Positions 8,901-17,225 are shown, numbered from the stretch's first letter. The stretch: 64,000 nt of DNA from Paenibacillus sp. R14(2021) (GCF_019431355.1 NZ_CP080269.1:3381001-3445000), one strand, 5' to 3'. Notes: a model not told the origin generated them from the letters alone. Made by a program: numbers and translations.

Positions 8901-11900
8901 ATCTCGTTCTTCTGCGTACCTTCGACCGTGAATTTGTTCAGCACGGCCTGCGGGTCGCTCAGCGATTCAATCGGCCAGACGATATGCTGCCAGCCGGTCT
9001 CAGGACCTTTATTGTCCTTGACCATGCCGTTGTACAGATCGGCTGCCTTCTGCGGATCGAAGCCGTAGCTCGTCAAGTATTCGCCGGTCGGCAGCCAGTG
9101 GATCCCGTAAATGTTAACCGGGTCGCCGCTGAAGAACGTGCCGAAGTTATACGCGCTTCCGTAGACTTGACCGACCGATTTGTGATTAAACGCGGGCAGC
9201 CAGTTGTCGTTATCGTAGTTGAACCAGTACTGTTCAACGGCTTTCAACTCCGTCGTGAAGCCGTAAATGGAGATATCGCGCACGGCTTTGTCGCCGGAGA
9301 GGAGGCTCCACATGTATTCCCCAACCCAGCCGAACAAGGATTCGCCGGCTGCTTCTTGGTTATTCCCGTTGTTATTGTCTCCGTATCCGCCGGCCCATGA
9401 ATGGCCTTCATACGGATCGAAGTTGCGCAGGAACGGATAGAGCGGGTCATTCTTCGACGGGTTGGCATAATCGCGAATAAGATGCTCAACCATGCCGCCG
9501 TAGTTGTCTTTGAAGTCTTGATCGTAGGTCGCCAGGACCGCGGAAGCAAACACATAGTAACCGTACGTGAAGTGGTGATCCGTCAGGCCCGTATTGGCGC
9601 CGAATTCACTGGATTTGTAGTACATCGTGCCCCAGGTCGGATCGTAATACATGAAGTATTCCGGTTCGCCCTTCGTGTAGGTGTACCAGTCGGTCAGAAT
9701 CGTTCTCAATCTGCCGAGGAACAGATTCTTATAGTTCGTATCGCCGATTTGATCTGCGATCAATACGCCCATAGCGAGCGGATGAAGCACTTTCCCCTGC
9801 CAATACGCATCTCCGGACATGATGTTCTTCGATGTCGATTCGTCCAGGAAAGCCAATTGATCTAACAAGGCCGCACGGGAATACGTCGGATCTCCCGGTT
9901 CAGTAAACTGGGGAACGATCCCGTAGAAGCGGTCTACCGTCTCAAATGAGTTGCCCTCATGCAGCTTCAGCATTCCCCGAATGGACGGGTACGTCAGTGC
10001 CGTCAGCGGCGAAGGCGTCTGCTTCCATTGATGCGGCAGCAGCGCCATCAAGGTTGTCGGCTCCATATCCGAACGCTTCTGATCGATGGTGACATCGAAT
10101 TTTGTCGTCACTTCGGACGTTTCCTCGTTAAAGCTTGGCGTTACCGTTGTTTTCGCGACGAACGCATACGCATGCTTGTAGAAGTAGTTCAAGTCGCCTG
10201 TAGCCGGAAGTGCAGCGACGGACAAATACTTCTGTCCGCTGCCCAGACGGATCTTGATTTTGCCGCCGACTTTCGTAAAGGTAGTGCCTTCAGGCGCGAA
10301 TACGCCGTAGCTGCGAGTGACCGTCTTCGCTTGCGGAGAGCCGTCCGCGTTCGTGACGGTGAATCCGATGTGGTCCGCCGTCAGTGAAGCGCCTTCGGCA
10401 GCAAGGATTGGACTGCTGCTGTCGTCGAAGAACTTCGCCGCAACAGGAAGATACAGCTCAGGCGTTGTTGGATCGCTGAATTCCGAGTACAGATAAGGCG
10501 AGCCTTTCACGAACGTCGTCTTCATCTTCTCGATCTCGTTGTCGCTTAACACAACGGTCGCGGACCAGTCGCTGTACCCGGCGATTTTGTTTTTGATCCG
10601 GGAAGCGCTGATGTTGCCGGCATTCAGGTAGAAGTCCGGGGCGCCGTCAGCGGCTTGCGAATTGCCCGTATCGTTCACCCAGCCCGCGCCGGGAGTCAGG
10701 ATGCTCAGGCCTTGGTTCGTATATTTGGATTTGAGGGGCAGCGTAATGAGGCTGTCGCTCAAGTCTTTGATCAAGACGGATTGCCACCAGTCGTTGGAAG
10801 CGATCGGCGCCGTGACATTGTCCGTTTTATTAACCGGCGGTCTTGGCTGCGGCATGCTGATATCGCTGGTCAAGTAGCTGCCTTGTCCAACAGGAACCGT
10901 AGAGGCCGTTGGCAGCGTAGGAATGGTGTAGGTCGGCTTCGGATCTCCCTGCACGTAATCGTAAACGGAGAAATTAAACAGCGAGTAGCCGTAGCTCGTC
11001 GTTCTGCTGATTCCCTTCACTCTTACATATCGGCCGCTCGCATATACAGGCGTGTCCATTAATCCTTCTTTACCGTTCATTTCTCGGTATGTCGTGGTCC
11101 AGTTGACGGCATCGTCGGATACTTGCAGATCGTAGATGCGGCCCGCGGCGTTTTCCCATTGCAGCCGGATGCGGCCGATGGTGCGGACGCTGCCCAGATC
11201 GACGTAAATCCACTCGTCGCTCGTCTCTTTGGACGACCAGCGCGTATCTTTATCGCCGTCTACGGCATATTCCGGAAGCAGGAGCGGTTTATCCTTACCT
11301 GCTACTTGGTAGGAAGATACAACAACCGGTTTTTTGAGCGCAACGTCCGGGCCGAGCACGATCGGCTGCGGATTGCTTCCGCCCGTACCGTACACCTCGA
11401 ATTCATAGAGCGAGACGCCGTAATTGCCGGAACGCTGAAGAGACAGCATGCGGACATAACGTCCGGAACCAGACAGCGTGATTTTATCTTCGCCTCCGTC
11501 GCCGGCAGTGTTCACATAAACGTCTTCCCACTGCGCTTCATCGTCGGATACTTGAATTTTGTAAGATTTGGAGTACGCATTCTCCCAGCGGAGGATGATT
11601 TGGTCGATCTTTGCCGTCGAACCAAGGTCGACGTAAATCCATTGCGGATCGGCGCTGAAGGCGCTGCCCCAGCGGGAATCCAGGCTGTTGTCCACTGCCT
11701 TGTCCGGCGTCAAGCCGCCTTCCATCGACGAAGCGTAAGCCGCTCCCTCGTAGGAAAGCAGATGAGAAGTGCCGGCGGCAGCCGCGGCCGCCCGAGGCGT
11801 CAGCATCGCCGTGTTAAATCCCCCTAACCCCAAGGATAAAGCGATGGATAAAGACGTAATCTGCAAAACTGTCTTGCGCTTGCGTAACAAACGTAAACCC

Positions 11901-11902
11901 AT
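5936..11902 (-). CDS. Secreted multidomain GH81 endo-1,3-beta-glucanase with F5/8 type C modules
   Basis: A 1988-residue secreted enzyme. Residues 1-43 are a signal peptide (basic start, hydrophobic core, AAAAAAG). Two F5/8 type C (discoidin-like, carbohydrate-binding) modules cover about 45-175 and 183-317. A GH81 catalytic region follows at about 335-1090, with LTDHHFTYGYYVFASA and the acidic GNNQEAAGES segment typical of this laminarinase family. Then four DUF1533/HID-like beta modules (each with GxxIxxxFxDxxxWRxxI) alternate with four more F5/8 C modules, each with VDG.xxxRWES and LNWENA. A Pro/Gln/Asn-rich linker sits near 1614-1644. The likely role is cutting beta-1,3-glucan of fungal walls, algae or callose outside the cell. 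AGGAGG precedes the ATG. Assignment of the small repeats is less sure than the catalytic and F5/8 calls. Confidence 0.93.
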   Translation of the reverse strand: MGLRLLRKRKTVLQITSLSIALSLGLGGFNTAMLTPRAAAAAAGTSHLLSYEGAAYASSMEGGLTPDKAVDNSLDSRWGSAFSADPQWIYVDLGSTAKIDQIILRWENAYSKSYKIQVSDDEAQWEDVYVNTAGDGGEDKITLSGSGRYVRMLSLQRSGNYGVSLYEFEVYGTGGSNPQPIVLGPDVALKKPVVVSSYQVAGKDKPLLLPEYAVDGDKDTRWSSKETSDEWIYVDLGSVRTIGRIRLQWENAAGRIYDLQVSDDAVNWTTTYREMNGKEGLMDTPVYASGRYVRVKGISRTTSYGYSLFNFSVYDYVQGDPKPTYTIPTLPTASTVPVGQGSYLTSDISMPQPRPPVNKTDNVTAPIASNDWWQSVLIKDLSDSLITLPLKSKYTNQGLSILTPGAGWVNDTGNSQAADGAPDFYLNAGNISASRIKNKIAGYSDWSATVVLSDNEIEKMKTTFVKGSPYLYSEFSDPTTPELYLPVAAKFFDDSSSPILAAEGASLTADHIGFTVTNADGSPQAKTVTRSYGVFAPEGTTFTKVGGKIKIRLGSGQKYLSVAALPATGDLNYFYKHAYAFVAKTTVTPSFNEETSEVTTKFDVTIDQKRSDMEPTTLMALLPHQWKQTPSPLTALTYPSIRGMLKLHEGNSFETVDRFYGIVPQFTEPGDPTYSRAALLDQLAFLDESTSKNIMSGDAYWQGKVLHPLAMGVLIADQIGDTNYKNLFLGRLRTILTDWYTYTKGEPEYFMYYDPTWGTMYYKSSEFGANTGLTDHHFTYGYYVFASAVLATYDQDFKDNYGGMVEHLIRDYANPSKNDPLYPFLRNFDPYEGHSWAGGYGDNNNGNNQEAAGESLFGWVGEYMWSLLSGDKAVRDISIYGFTTELKAVEQYWFNYDNDNWLPAFNHKSVGQVYGSAYNFGTFFSGDPVNIYGIHWLPTGEYLTSYGFDPQKAADLYNGMVKDNKGPETGWQHIVWPIESLSDPQAVLNKFTVEGTQKNEIFDTYWFVHNMATLGQRTQDIWASGWSGATVYKKDGAYSSMIWNPTNEPITVTFHNEAGITGSAKVGAKSLVKVDPTKVTDLDQNKPPQITADTTQNTVGSAIELTFADIKKWRDGVSAVSVNGTIIDAAKYRMQPGKITLDASLFPEENSYSIVVQSADYPDAEVQQIVITNSTVNLALNKPTVTSELAKNPGSYAVDGKTDTRWESDFSDPQFITVNLKSEYKISHVRLNWENAAGKSYTVQVSTDGKDWKTVYTTTRGHEGIDDITFPAVNARYVKLAGTARTTNYGYSLWELEVYGTPAGSLDAPELTADTTANRAGQPIEIGFDDFADWRTSITAVKVNGTAVAEGKYSVAPGSITIDGSSFPEAGSYEISVEAKGFANAAVRQSIITSSTVNLALRKPTLTSDGAKQPAKNAVDGSKTTRWESDFSDPQFITVDLGAENVISRVLLNWENAAGKSYTVEVSTDNKDWKTVYATTSGKPGVNDIGFLPVNARYVKVNGTARTTNYGFSLWEFEVYGSADGLPSAPELSADTTDTTVGQPIVVTFDDDAAWRSAIEAVKIDGVTISADKYAASAGKIALDASVFSKAKTYTISVQANDYAETFVQQAVTDKNQQPDQNPQDPNQPSQPNQPNQPDQNPNPLNLAYGKSTASSPDYHRSSADAVDGRLDRRWESAFADNQWMSVDLGAAQTINRVVLNWENAYGKAYTIDVSLDGQTWTTVYATDNGNGGIDDLSFVPVSARYVKMNGIKRGSPYGFSLWELEVYAGTASPLSGPVLQADTTDNMLGKPIEITFEDNQAWRGAIQAAELNGTALLAGQYTVSAGKITLNAELFTEAKPYQVTVQATGYSSDVVVQTITPAVNLASNKTTATSEGALQGGQYAVDGSKSTRWESAFSDPQWISVDLGSTVSISRVLLNWENASAKEYSIEVSTDGENWTTVYATTNGDGGIDNVFFQAAEARYVKVNGMKRNTQYGYSLWELEVYQ

Positions 11903-12448
11903 ACCAACGTACCTCCTCGAATGTTGCCCCTATGGGACTGCTGTAACACGTCTCGTCGAAATCTTACAAAAACTCGATTTCTGTCGACTAATCGCAAAAT
12001 GATTATATGTCCGTGGAAAATAAAAACAATAGGCACTCCTGCCTAATGAGCTGCGATTACGGTAGGGTAATATGTACAATCTGGCATGCCATCCACCCCG
12101 ATGCCCATTGGTGCCATCCGTGTTATCGACTCTTCTTTTTATGGAAAATAATGCCGGACTGAAGGTTTAGGCAATCGGATCGCTTGGTACGAAGTGCCAG
12201 CGTCACGGGCTTTCCCGGGCAGCCGCACGCAAAAAAACCGGCCATGCAGCATGGCCGGTTTTTAACAAGAACAGGTGCCTCCAAAGCGCTGAATCGTCCT
12301 CTGTCCATATAGGCAGGATGGACTAGGCAGATAAGAAGAATTGAAAACATTAAATTTTCCTAAATATTCAAAATAGTTATCTGAATTCATCTGAAATCAA
12401 CCATTAATTATGAATACTCGTCCGTGATTTGTGTGATTACATCGCTTT
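11903..12448. other. Intergenic region between GH81 gene and MFS gene
   Basis: This holds the ribosome binding site and presumably the promoter of the GH81 gene on its left side, and a strong terminator at 12231-12263. The rest is AT-rich on the right (12340-12420). A short leftward open frame at 12123-12350 crosses the terminator and has no family resemblance, so it is not called. Confidence 0.6.
12231..12263. terminator. Strong terminator downstream of the MFS gene
   Basis: AAAACCGGCCATGC pairs perfectly with GCATGGCCGGTTTT. Runs of A before and T after make it work in both directions; it most likely ends the leftward MFS transcript. Confidence 0.9.
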
Positions 12449-13615
12449 TCACCGTAATGCCTCATTCCGATGATCTGATCGTCCAATGCCCAGCGGCAGG
12501 CTGACCGCCCCTATGAAGACGATACACGCCGCTCCGATTAGCGCGGTCAGGTAGCTGCCGTTACCCGCAATCAGGAGGCCAGCAATAACCGGTCCAATCA
12601 TCTGTCCTAAGCCGAAGAGGCTGGTCAATAGGCCAATGATCTTGCGATTATTCTGCGGATATAATTCCTTGGCATACGAAACAGACAGCGTCGTTATGCC
12701 CATGAACGTGACGCCGAACAGCAGCGCGCCTGCGACTACGCCTGTTGTAGATGGAAGAAGCACCGGAATTGCAATGCCTGCGGACTGCAGCAGCATGGAG
12801 AAGGTCAATGTCCATTTCTTCCCCCAACGGGAAGCCAGCATCGACCATCCGAAGCATGAAGGCGCCGCGGCTAGACCAACCAGCACCCAGCTAAGTGATG
12901 CTATATTAGGAATGCTCGATACCGTCTTGGCGAAAGCGACCAGATAAGTCCCGGTCACAATGTAGCCCAAGCCTTCCAATCCATAGGCAATCATGAGCCA
13001 CAGCAGGACCCTGCGAACTGCCGCAGGGTTATATCCTTGGGGCGTGCTTACTGCCTTCTTGAGCGTTGTTCGCCGTTCTCGTAACGAAAACCAGGCAGTC
13101 AGCCCTAAGAGCAGACTGACCACACCTAGTCCCTTCCACACATCGCTCCAGTCGCCGTTTCGCGCAAGCAGCGGAACGGCAATCCCGGTCAGCAGAATGC
13201 CCGCTCCCACGCCCCCATAGAATATGCCGGCTTGGCGCGCCGATATACGGTCCAGCACGATGCTGGACACGATAACAAATACGACCGCGCTGGCGACGCC
13301 CGACAAGAACCGGATCACGAGCCAGGCAGGAAGGCTGTGCAGCTCCCCCATGCCCCATGTGGTTGCAATGCTGACGACTAACCCCGCGAGCAGCAGCATG
13401 GAACGGCTTCTAACCTGGATCAGCGTCAGGACTAGCGCACCGATTAAATACCCTAAATTATTGCTTGCGGCCAAATAGCCCGCACCCGCCGCAGAGAATA
13501 ACAGGTGGTCGATCATGAGCGGCAGAATAGGCGTAAAGGCGAACCTTCCGATTCCCATTACAACCATTAATGCCGTTATTCCACCCAGCAAAACGAGCAG
13601 CGTCCGTGTATTCAT
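12449..13615 (-). CDS. YbfB/YjiJ-type MFS transporter
   Basis: A 388-residue protein with about 12 hydrophobic segments. The opening VVMGIGRFAFTPILPLMI is the characteristic first helix of the YbfB/YjiJ subgroup of major facilitator transporters. Further support comes from the SNNLGYLIGAL and RFLSGVASAVVFV helices. The substrate of this subgroup is not established; small-molecule efflux is the usual guess. It stands alone on the minus strand, with a strong terminator about 190 bases downstream and a modest ribosome binding site (GGAGGAAC) before the ATG. Confidence 0.85.
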   Translation of the reverse strand: MNTRTLLVLLGGITALMVVMGIGRFAFTPILPLMIDHLLFSAAGAGYLAASNNLGYLIGALVLTLIQVRSRSMLLLAGLVVSIATTWGMGELHSLPAWLVIRFLSGVASAVVFVIVSSIVLDRISARQAGIFYGGVGAGILLTGIAVPLLARNGDWSDVWKGLGVVSLLLGLTAWFSLRERRTTLKKAVSTPQGYNPAAVRRVLLWLMIAYGLEGLGYIVTGTYLVAFAKTVSSIPNIASLSWVLVGLAAAPSCFGWSMLASRWGKKWTLTFSMLLQSAGIAIPVLLPSTTGVVAGALLFGVTFMGITTLSVSYAKELYPQNNRKIIGLLTSLFGLGQMIGPVIAGLLIAGNGSYLTALIGAACIVFIGAVSLPLGIGRSDHRNEALR

Positions 13616-13744
13616 CCGTTGTTCCTCCAGTCTGTATGCTTAGTATGTTTCATCATCATACAACGATTCAGCCATTTACCTATCATACGGAAACCGGATA
13701 GTTGGTATCTCGATATGAGATAGCTACACTGCTGCAGACAACAA

Positions 13745-13782
13745 GAAGCCAAGAAGCATCCATTTCTGAGCTTCTTGGCTTC
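13745..13782. terminator. Hairpin downstream of the redox cluster
   Basis: GAAGCCAAGAAGC pairs perfectly over 13 bases with GCTTCTTGGCTTC. On the minus strand it is followed by TTGTTGTC, an imperfect T-tract. It lies about 75 bases after the DsbA-family gene stop and so likely ends the leftward cluster. Confidence 0.7.
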
Positions 13783-13859
13783 GACTAGCGATTCGTTTGC
13801 TGGGTTACACTAAGCCGTGCTTCTGATTTCGCAATGCCATCCTGCGGAAGCCTTAGCGG

Positions 13860-14492
13860 TTAGTGAGTTCCAAAAGCTTTCAAAAAATCCTGCGGCGACT
13901 GCAAGCCGGACAGGCTTTGTTTCTCGTTGATGACGAAGAACGGCACGCCTCTCACGCCCAGCTTCTGCGCGCTGCGCTGTCCCGCTTCGACTTGTTCCAC
14001 GCCTTCGCCGTTAAGCAAACGTGCTTTGAGTTCTGCGGCATCTTCACTCACACCGACCGCGACGCCTATTTTCACAAGCTCGTCCACGCTGCCGATATTG
14101 ATTCCTTGTTCGAAATACGCCTCATAAATGCTCGCAATCAGTTGATCCTGCAGCTCGGCAGGCGCAATCGCGATTAATTGATGGGATAAGACCGTATTGG
14201 GCGTATATTTGATGAGATCCGTATTATACGTCAAGCCGAAATGAGCGCCTGTATCGTTATACTGCTTCATTCTTGCTTCGAATTGAGCGGGTCCGCCTAA
14301 TCTGCCTGTCATCACCTTCCGATAATCTTCTCCTTCGAGGCGAATGTCGGGGTTAATTTGATACGCATGGTTGCGAACCGTTACCTCCATGCCTTCAGGC
14401 AGCTGCTCGAGAGCCGACTGCAGGCTGGTCATGCCCATGCGGCACCAAGGGCAGCTGGTATCCATATATACATCTACAGTGACGTTCTTCAT
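13860..14492 (-). CDS. DsbA family (FrnE-like) oxidoreductase
   Basis: A 210-residue thioredoxin-fold protein of the FrnE/DsbA group, cytoplasmic because it has no signal peptide. The active site CPWC sits in VDVYMDTSCPWCRMG near residue 16. The C-terminal GVRGVPFFVIN holds the cis-Pro loop. Such proteins act as thiol-disulfide oxidoreductases or isomerases under redox stress. Its ATG overlaps the stop of the upstream oxidoreductase by four bases (ATGA), so translation is probably coupled. It is the last gene of the TetR-associated redox cluster. Confidence 0.88.
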   Translation of the reverse strand: MKNVTVDVYMDTSCPWCRMGMTSLQSALEQLPEGMEVTVRNHAYQINPDIRLEGEDYRKVMTGRLGGPAQFEARMKQYNDTGAHFGLTYNTDLIKYTPNTVLSHQLIAIAPAELQDQLIASIYEAYFEQGINIGSVDELVKIGVAVGVSEDAAELKARLLNGEGVEQVEAGQRSAQKLGVRGVPFFVINEKQSLSGLQSPQDFLKAFGTH

Positions 14493-15025
14493 TGTTGCAC
14501 CGGTTGTACGGTCGTGATATGGCGCACGTAGTCAACCGCGCTTTGTTTCACGCGATCTTCCGCTGCATTGGAGGAATCGCTCACCGAGAAGTGCGGCAGG
14601 TAGGAAGCGCTGATGTATTTCACGCTTGCTTCAATCGGACGCAGAATTTCTTCCAGCGTGAAGCGGTTGAAGCCTGCTGCTGTATACGATTCAGCCGTAC
14701 CGTACGTGGAGATGGCAGCGCCGAATTGCTTGCCTGCTGTTTTCGTGCCTTCCGGACCGAACGCCCAGCCGTATTGCAGGACCTCATCGAACCATTTCTT
14801 CAAGAAAGCCGGCGTGTTGTACCAGAACAGCGGGAATTGGAAGATAATGCGGTCATGCGCTTCAACCAATTGCTGCTCTTTCGCAACATCGATGTTTTGA
14901 TCCGGATATGCTTTGTACAGTTCGTGAACCGTGATATCGCCATGCTTCTTCAATTCTTCAACCCATGCTTTGTTCCATGTCGATGTTTCGATGTTCGGAT
15001 GCGTTACGATTACGAGTGTTTTCAT
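14489..15025 (-). CDS. NAD(P)H-dependent oxidoreductase (flavodoxin-fold), copy 2
   Basis: A 178-residue flavodoxin-like quinone/NAD(P)H oxidoreductase of the KefF/MdaB/YwrO kind: MKTLVIVTHPNIETSTWNKA at the start, FQFPLFWYNTPAFLKKWFDE in the middle, and GAAISTYGTAESY. It is nearly identical in protein and DNA to the next gene upstream (15109-15645), so this is a recent tandem duplication. ATG 15025 follows GGAGATT; a longer frame from 15106 crosses a relic of a NIPSNAP gene end and is not used. The stop overlaps the DsbA-family start. Likely role: two-electron reduction of quinones or other electrophiles. Confidence 0.9.
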   Translation of the reverse strand: MKTLVIVTHPNIETSTWNKAWVEELKKHGDITVHELYKAYPDQNIDVAKEQQLVEAHDRIIFQFPLFWYNTPAFLKKWFDEVLQYGWAFGPEGTKTAGKQFGAAISTYGTAESYTAAGFNRFTLEEILRPIEASVKYISASYLPHFSVSDSSNAAEDRVKQSAVDYVRHITTVQPVQQ

Positions 15026-15050
15026 TGTTTTAATCTCCATTCGGTTTGGT

Positions 15051-15106
15051 TTAGTTTTTGGTTTGAAAAACGGAATATTCTTCATAATAAGCTTTTTAAG
15101 TGTCAT
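15051..15106 (-). pseudogene. Relic of a NIPSNAP gene 3' end between the duplicated oxidoreductases
   Basis: The 56 bases upstream of copy 2 read MKNIPFFKPK and then, after a one-base slip, TAA. They align with the last codons (MKNAAFFQASN, stop) of the NIPSNAP gene that sits upstream of copy 1 at exactly the same distance. So the duplicated unit included the NIPSNAP tail and the rest of that copy was lost. Confidence 0.75.
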
Positions 15107-15108
15107 TC

Positions 15109-15645
15109 TTATGCTTGCACCGGTTTTACAGTCGTGATATGACGCACGTAATCAACCGCGCTTTGTTTCACGCGATCTTCCGATGCATTGGAGGAATCGC
15201 TCACCGAGAAGTGCGGCAGGTAGGAAGCGCTGATGTATTTCACGCTTGCTTCGATCGGACGCAAAATTTCTTCCAGCGTGAAGCGGTTGAAGCCTGCTGC
15301 TGTATACGATTCAGCCGTACCGTACGTGGAGATGGCAGCGCCGAATTGCTTGCCTGCTGTTTTCGTGCCTTCCGGACCGAACGCCCAGCCGTATTGCAGG
15401 ACCTCATCGAACCATTTCTTCAAGAAAGCCGGCGTGTTGTACCAGAACAGCGGGAATTGGAAGATAATGCGGTCATGCGCTTCAACCAATTGCTGCTCTT
15501 TCGCAACATCGATGTTTTGATCCGGATATGCTTTGTACAGTTCGTGAACCGTGATATCGCCATGCTTCTTCAATTCTTCAACCCATGCTTTGTTCCATGT
15601 CGATGTTTCGATGTTCGGGTGTGTAACGATGACGAGTGTTTTCAT
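15109..15645 (-). CDS. NAD(P)H-dependent oxidoreductase (flavodoxin-fold), copy 1
   Basis: Sister of the preceding gene, with only a few residue changes (for example ASED for AAED, and VKPVQA for VQPVQQ at the C-terminus). It has the same fold and likely the same quinone-reductase-type role. ATG 15645 is preceded by GGAGATTATATCA. It follows the NIPSNAP gene by 25 bases in the same direction, so it is in the same operon. Which copy is ancestral cannot be told from the window, but this one keeps the intact NIPSNAP neighbour. Confidence 0.9.
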   Translation of the reverse strand: MKTLVIVTHPNIETSTWNKAWVEELKKHGDITVHELYKAYPDQNIDVAKEQQLVEAHDRIIFQFPLFWYNTPAFLKKWFDEVLQYGWAFGPEGTKTAGKQFGAAISTYGTAESYTAAGFNRFTLEEILRPIEASVKYISASYLPHFSVSDSSNASEDRVKQSAVDYVRHITTVKPVQA

Positions 15646-15670
15646 TGATATAATCTCCATTCGGTTTGGT

Positions 15671-15997
15671 TTAGTTGCTTGCTTGGAAAAATGCGGCGTT
15701 CTTCATAAAAATACTCTCTTGCTTCTTAACGATCGGTCCGCCTTGCTCAGAGACCCGTTTCACTTCAATCCATTCCGGATCAGCGCGGAAACGCTCATAG
15801 TTCAAATTGCGCGCATCCATATCGTCGTGCTCGACGACGTAATACAGACGGTTGTTCACTTCCTCTGCATCTTCCCAAAACAGCGTTATTCTCATATCGT
15901 GTTTTGCGAATAATGCAATGACATGATCCCGAAACCTATCCCGGATTGTCTGCATCTTGCCTGGATGAACATCGTAAATACGCAGTTCGTACAGCAT
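15671..15997 (-). CDS. NIPSNAP family protein B
   Basis: A 108-residue dimeric alpha-beta barrel protein of the NIPSNAP family: MLYELRIYDVHPGKMQTI, RLYYVVEHDDMDARN and FRADPEW are the family marks. The function of bacterial NIPSNAP proteins is unclear; some are linked to monooxygenase-like or stress roles. It is a paralogue of the next gene (16024-16344), probably from an older duplication. It lies between that gene and the oxidoreductase pair in one leftward run. Confidence 0.85.
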   Translation of the reverse strand: MLYELRIYDVHPGKMQTIRDRFRDHVIALFAKHDMRITLFWEDAEEVNNRLYYVVEHDDMDARNLNYERFRADPEWIEVKRVSEQGGPIVKKQESIFMKNAAFFQASN

Positions 15998-16023
15998 GTC
16001 TTCTCTCCTCCAATTGGTGTGAA

Positions 16024-16344
16024 TTAGCCTTGGAAAAACGCTGCTTTGTTCATATACACGACCTCGATACTCTCATGCAGCTGGCCGTCCTGCTCGGTTC
16101 TTTCAATAACCTTATGCCATTCGGGATCGGCCATGAACGCCTCGAAATTCCGCTCCCGAGCTGCCATATCGGGGTGCTCAAGCACATAGTACAAACGATC
16201 CTTCGATTCATCTGCATCCACCCAGAAATTCGTTACCTTCATGTTATGCTTTGCAAAGAGATCAATCGTATCCTCGTTAAAACGATCCAAAATGGCTTGC
16301 AAACGCCCAGGCGCCACTTGATAAATCCGTAGTTCATACAGCAT
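16024..16344 (-). CDS. NIPSNAP family protein A
   Basis: A 106-residue NIPSNAP protein: MLYELRIYQVAPGRLQAILD, RLYYVLEHPDMAARERNF and FMADPEWHKV. It shares the family fold and the terminal AAFFQ with its neighbour but has diverged clearly, so the two are older paralogues. It has a good GGAGG site before the ATG. It sits between the SDR gene and NIPSNAP B in the TetR-linked cluster. Confidence 0.85.
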   Translation of the reverse strand: MLYELRIYQVAPGRLQAILDRFNEDTIDLFAKHNMKVTNFWVDADESKDRLYYVLEHPDMAARERNFEAFMADPEWHKVIERTEQDGQLHESIEVVYMNKAAFFQG

Positions 16345-16416
16345 GCTGTCAACCTCCTCCAGCTATCGTTATACGCAGTGCGGCTGCTTAATAAGGTCTT
16401 GGTTCTTACGCGTGCC

Positions 16417-17160
16417 TTACCATTTACCTGCGCTTTGCCCGCCATCCACATGAAGAATTTCTCCAGTTACGAACTTCGCGGATTCTAGATAAAGGATTGC
16501 ATCGATGATATCCTCTGTCTCTCCCAGCTGGCCGATCGGCTGGAATCCAGCCAAGAACGAATGGTTCTCCACCGCATGCATCGGCGTTTTGGTAACGCCA
16601 GGTGCGACAGCGTTCACGCGAATACCTGTACCCGAATATTCAAGGGCAAGCGATTTCGTTGCGGAGTTCAAGCCGCCCTTGGTCAGTGCCGTCAATGCGG
16701 CCGGCATCCCTTTAATGGACTGTTCGGCACCGCCGCTGGCCGTAATATTAATGACATGCCCCGAACCCGCCTTCTGCATTTCAATAAGCGCCAGTTGAGT
16801 AACCAGGAAGAAACCTGTCACATTGACAGCCATAATCGATTCATAATCGTCTGCAGTGAATTCTGTGAACGGCTTCGAAATGAAAATACCTGCGTTGTTC
16901 AGCAGCGTATCGATTCGCCCAAAACGTTTAATCGACTCGCCGATCAAACGTTCGGCAACCTTCAAATCCGAAATATCGCCGGCAACATACGCAACATGAG
17001 CACCTGTCGGATCGATTTCTCGTGCTGCCTCTGCCAGTGCTTGCTCACCGCGGCCGTTAATGACGACGTTAGCGCCTCGTTTAACCAATTCAATTGCTGC
17101 TGCCTTACCGATTCCGCTGCTTCCGCCTGTAATAACGACTGCTTTGCCTTGTAAGTTCAT
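16417..17160 (-). CDS. SDR family NAD(P)-dependent oxidoreductase
   Basis: A 247-residue classical short-chain dehydrogenase. The dinucleotide-binding TGGSSGIGKAAA lies near residue 12, NNAG near 87, and the C-terminus is the usual FVTGEILHVDGGQ. The catalytic Tyr position is altered: where YxxxK is expected the sequence reads ALTALTKGGLNS, so Lys is kept but Tyr appears replaced. That may reduce classical activity or shift the substrate. It lies directly behind a palindrome (17179-17196) that matches one in front of the TetR gene, so it is probably TetR-repressed. Confidence 0.85.
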   Translation of the reverse strand: MNLQGKAVVITGGSSGIGKAAAIELVKRGANVVINGRGEQALAEAAREIDPTGAHVAYVAGDISDLKVAERLIGESIKRFGRIDTLLNNAGIFISKPFTEFTADDYESIMAVNVTGFFLVTQLALIEMQKAGSGHVINITASGGAEQSIKGMPAALTALTKGGLNSATKSLALEYSGTGIRVNAVAPGVTKTPMHAVENHSFLAGFQPIGQLGETEDIIDAILYLESAKFVTGEILHVDGGQSAGKW

Positions 17161-17178
17161 TGTTATCCTCCTATTTAG

Positions 17179-17196
17179 CTACCTTCTAAAAGGTAG
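17179..17196. promoter_or_regulatory. Candidate TetR operator before the SDR gene
   Basis: CTACCTTCTAAAAGGTAG is an inverted repeat with 8 of 9 pairs matching. It lies between the TetR and SDR genes and shares CTACCTTCTAA with a second site upstream of tetR. Confidence 0.7.
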
Positions 17197-17225
17197 ATGT
17201 TATCTTAAAAAAGATCCGCTTCCTC

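Noticed and set aside
5939..11827. Many rightward open frames opposite the GH81 gene, some over 200 residues
   Set aside because: They mirror the repeated GC-rich modules on the other strand, have no start signals and show no family features.
12123..12350. Leftward 75-residue open frame
   Set aside because: It crosses a strong terminator hairpin and has no start signal.
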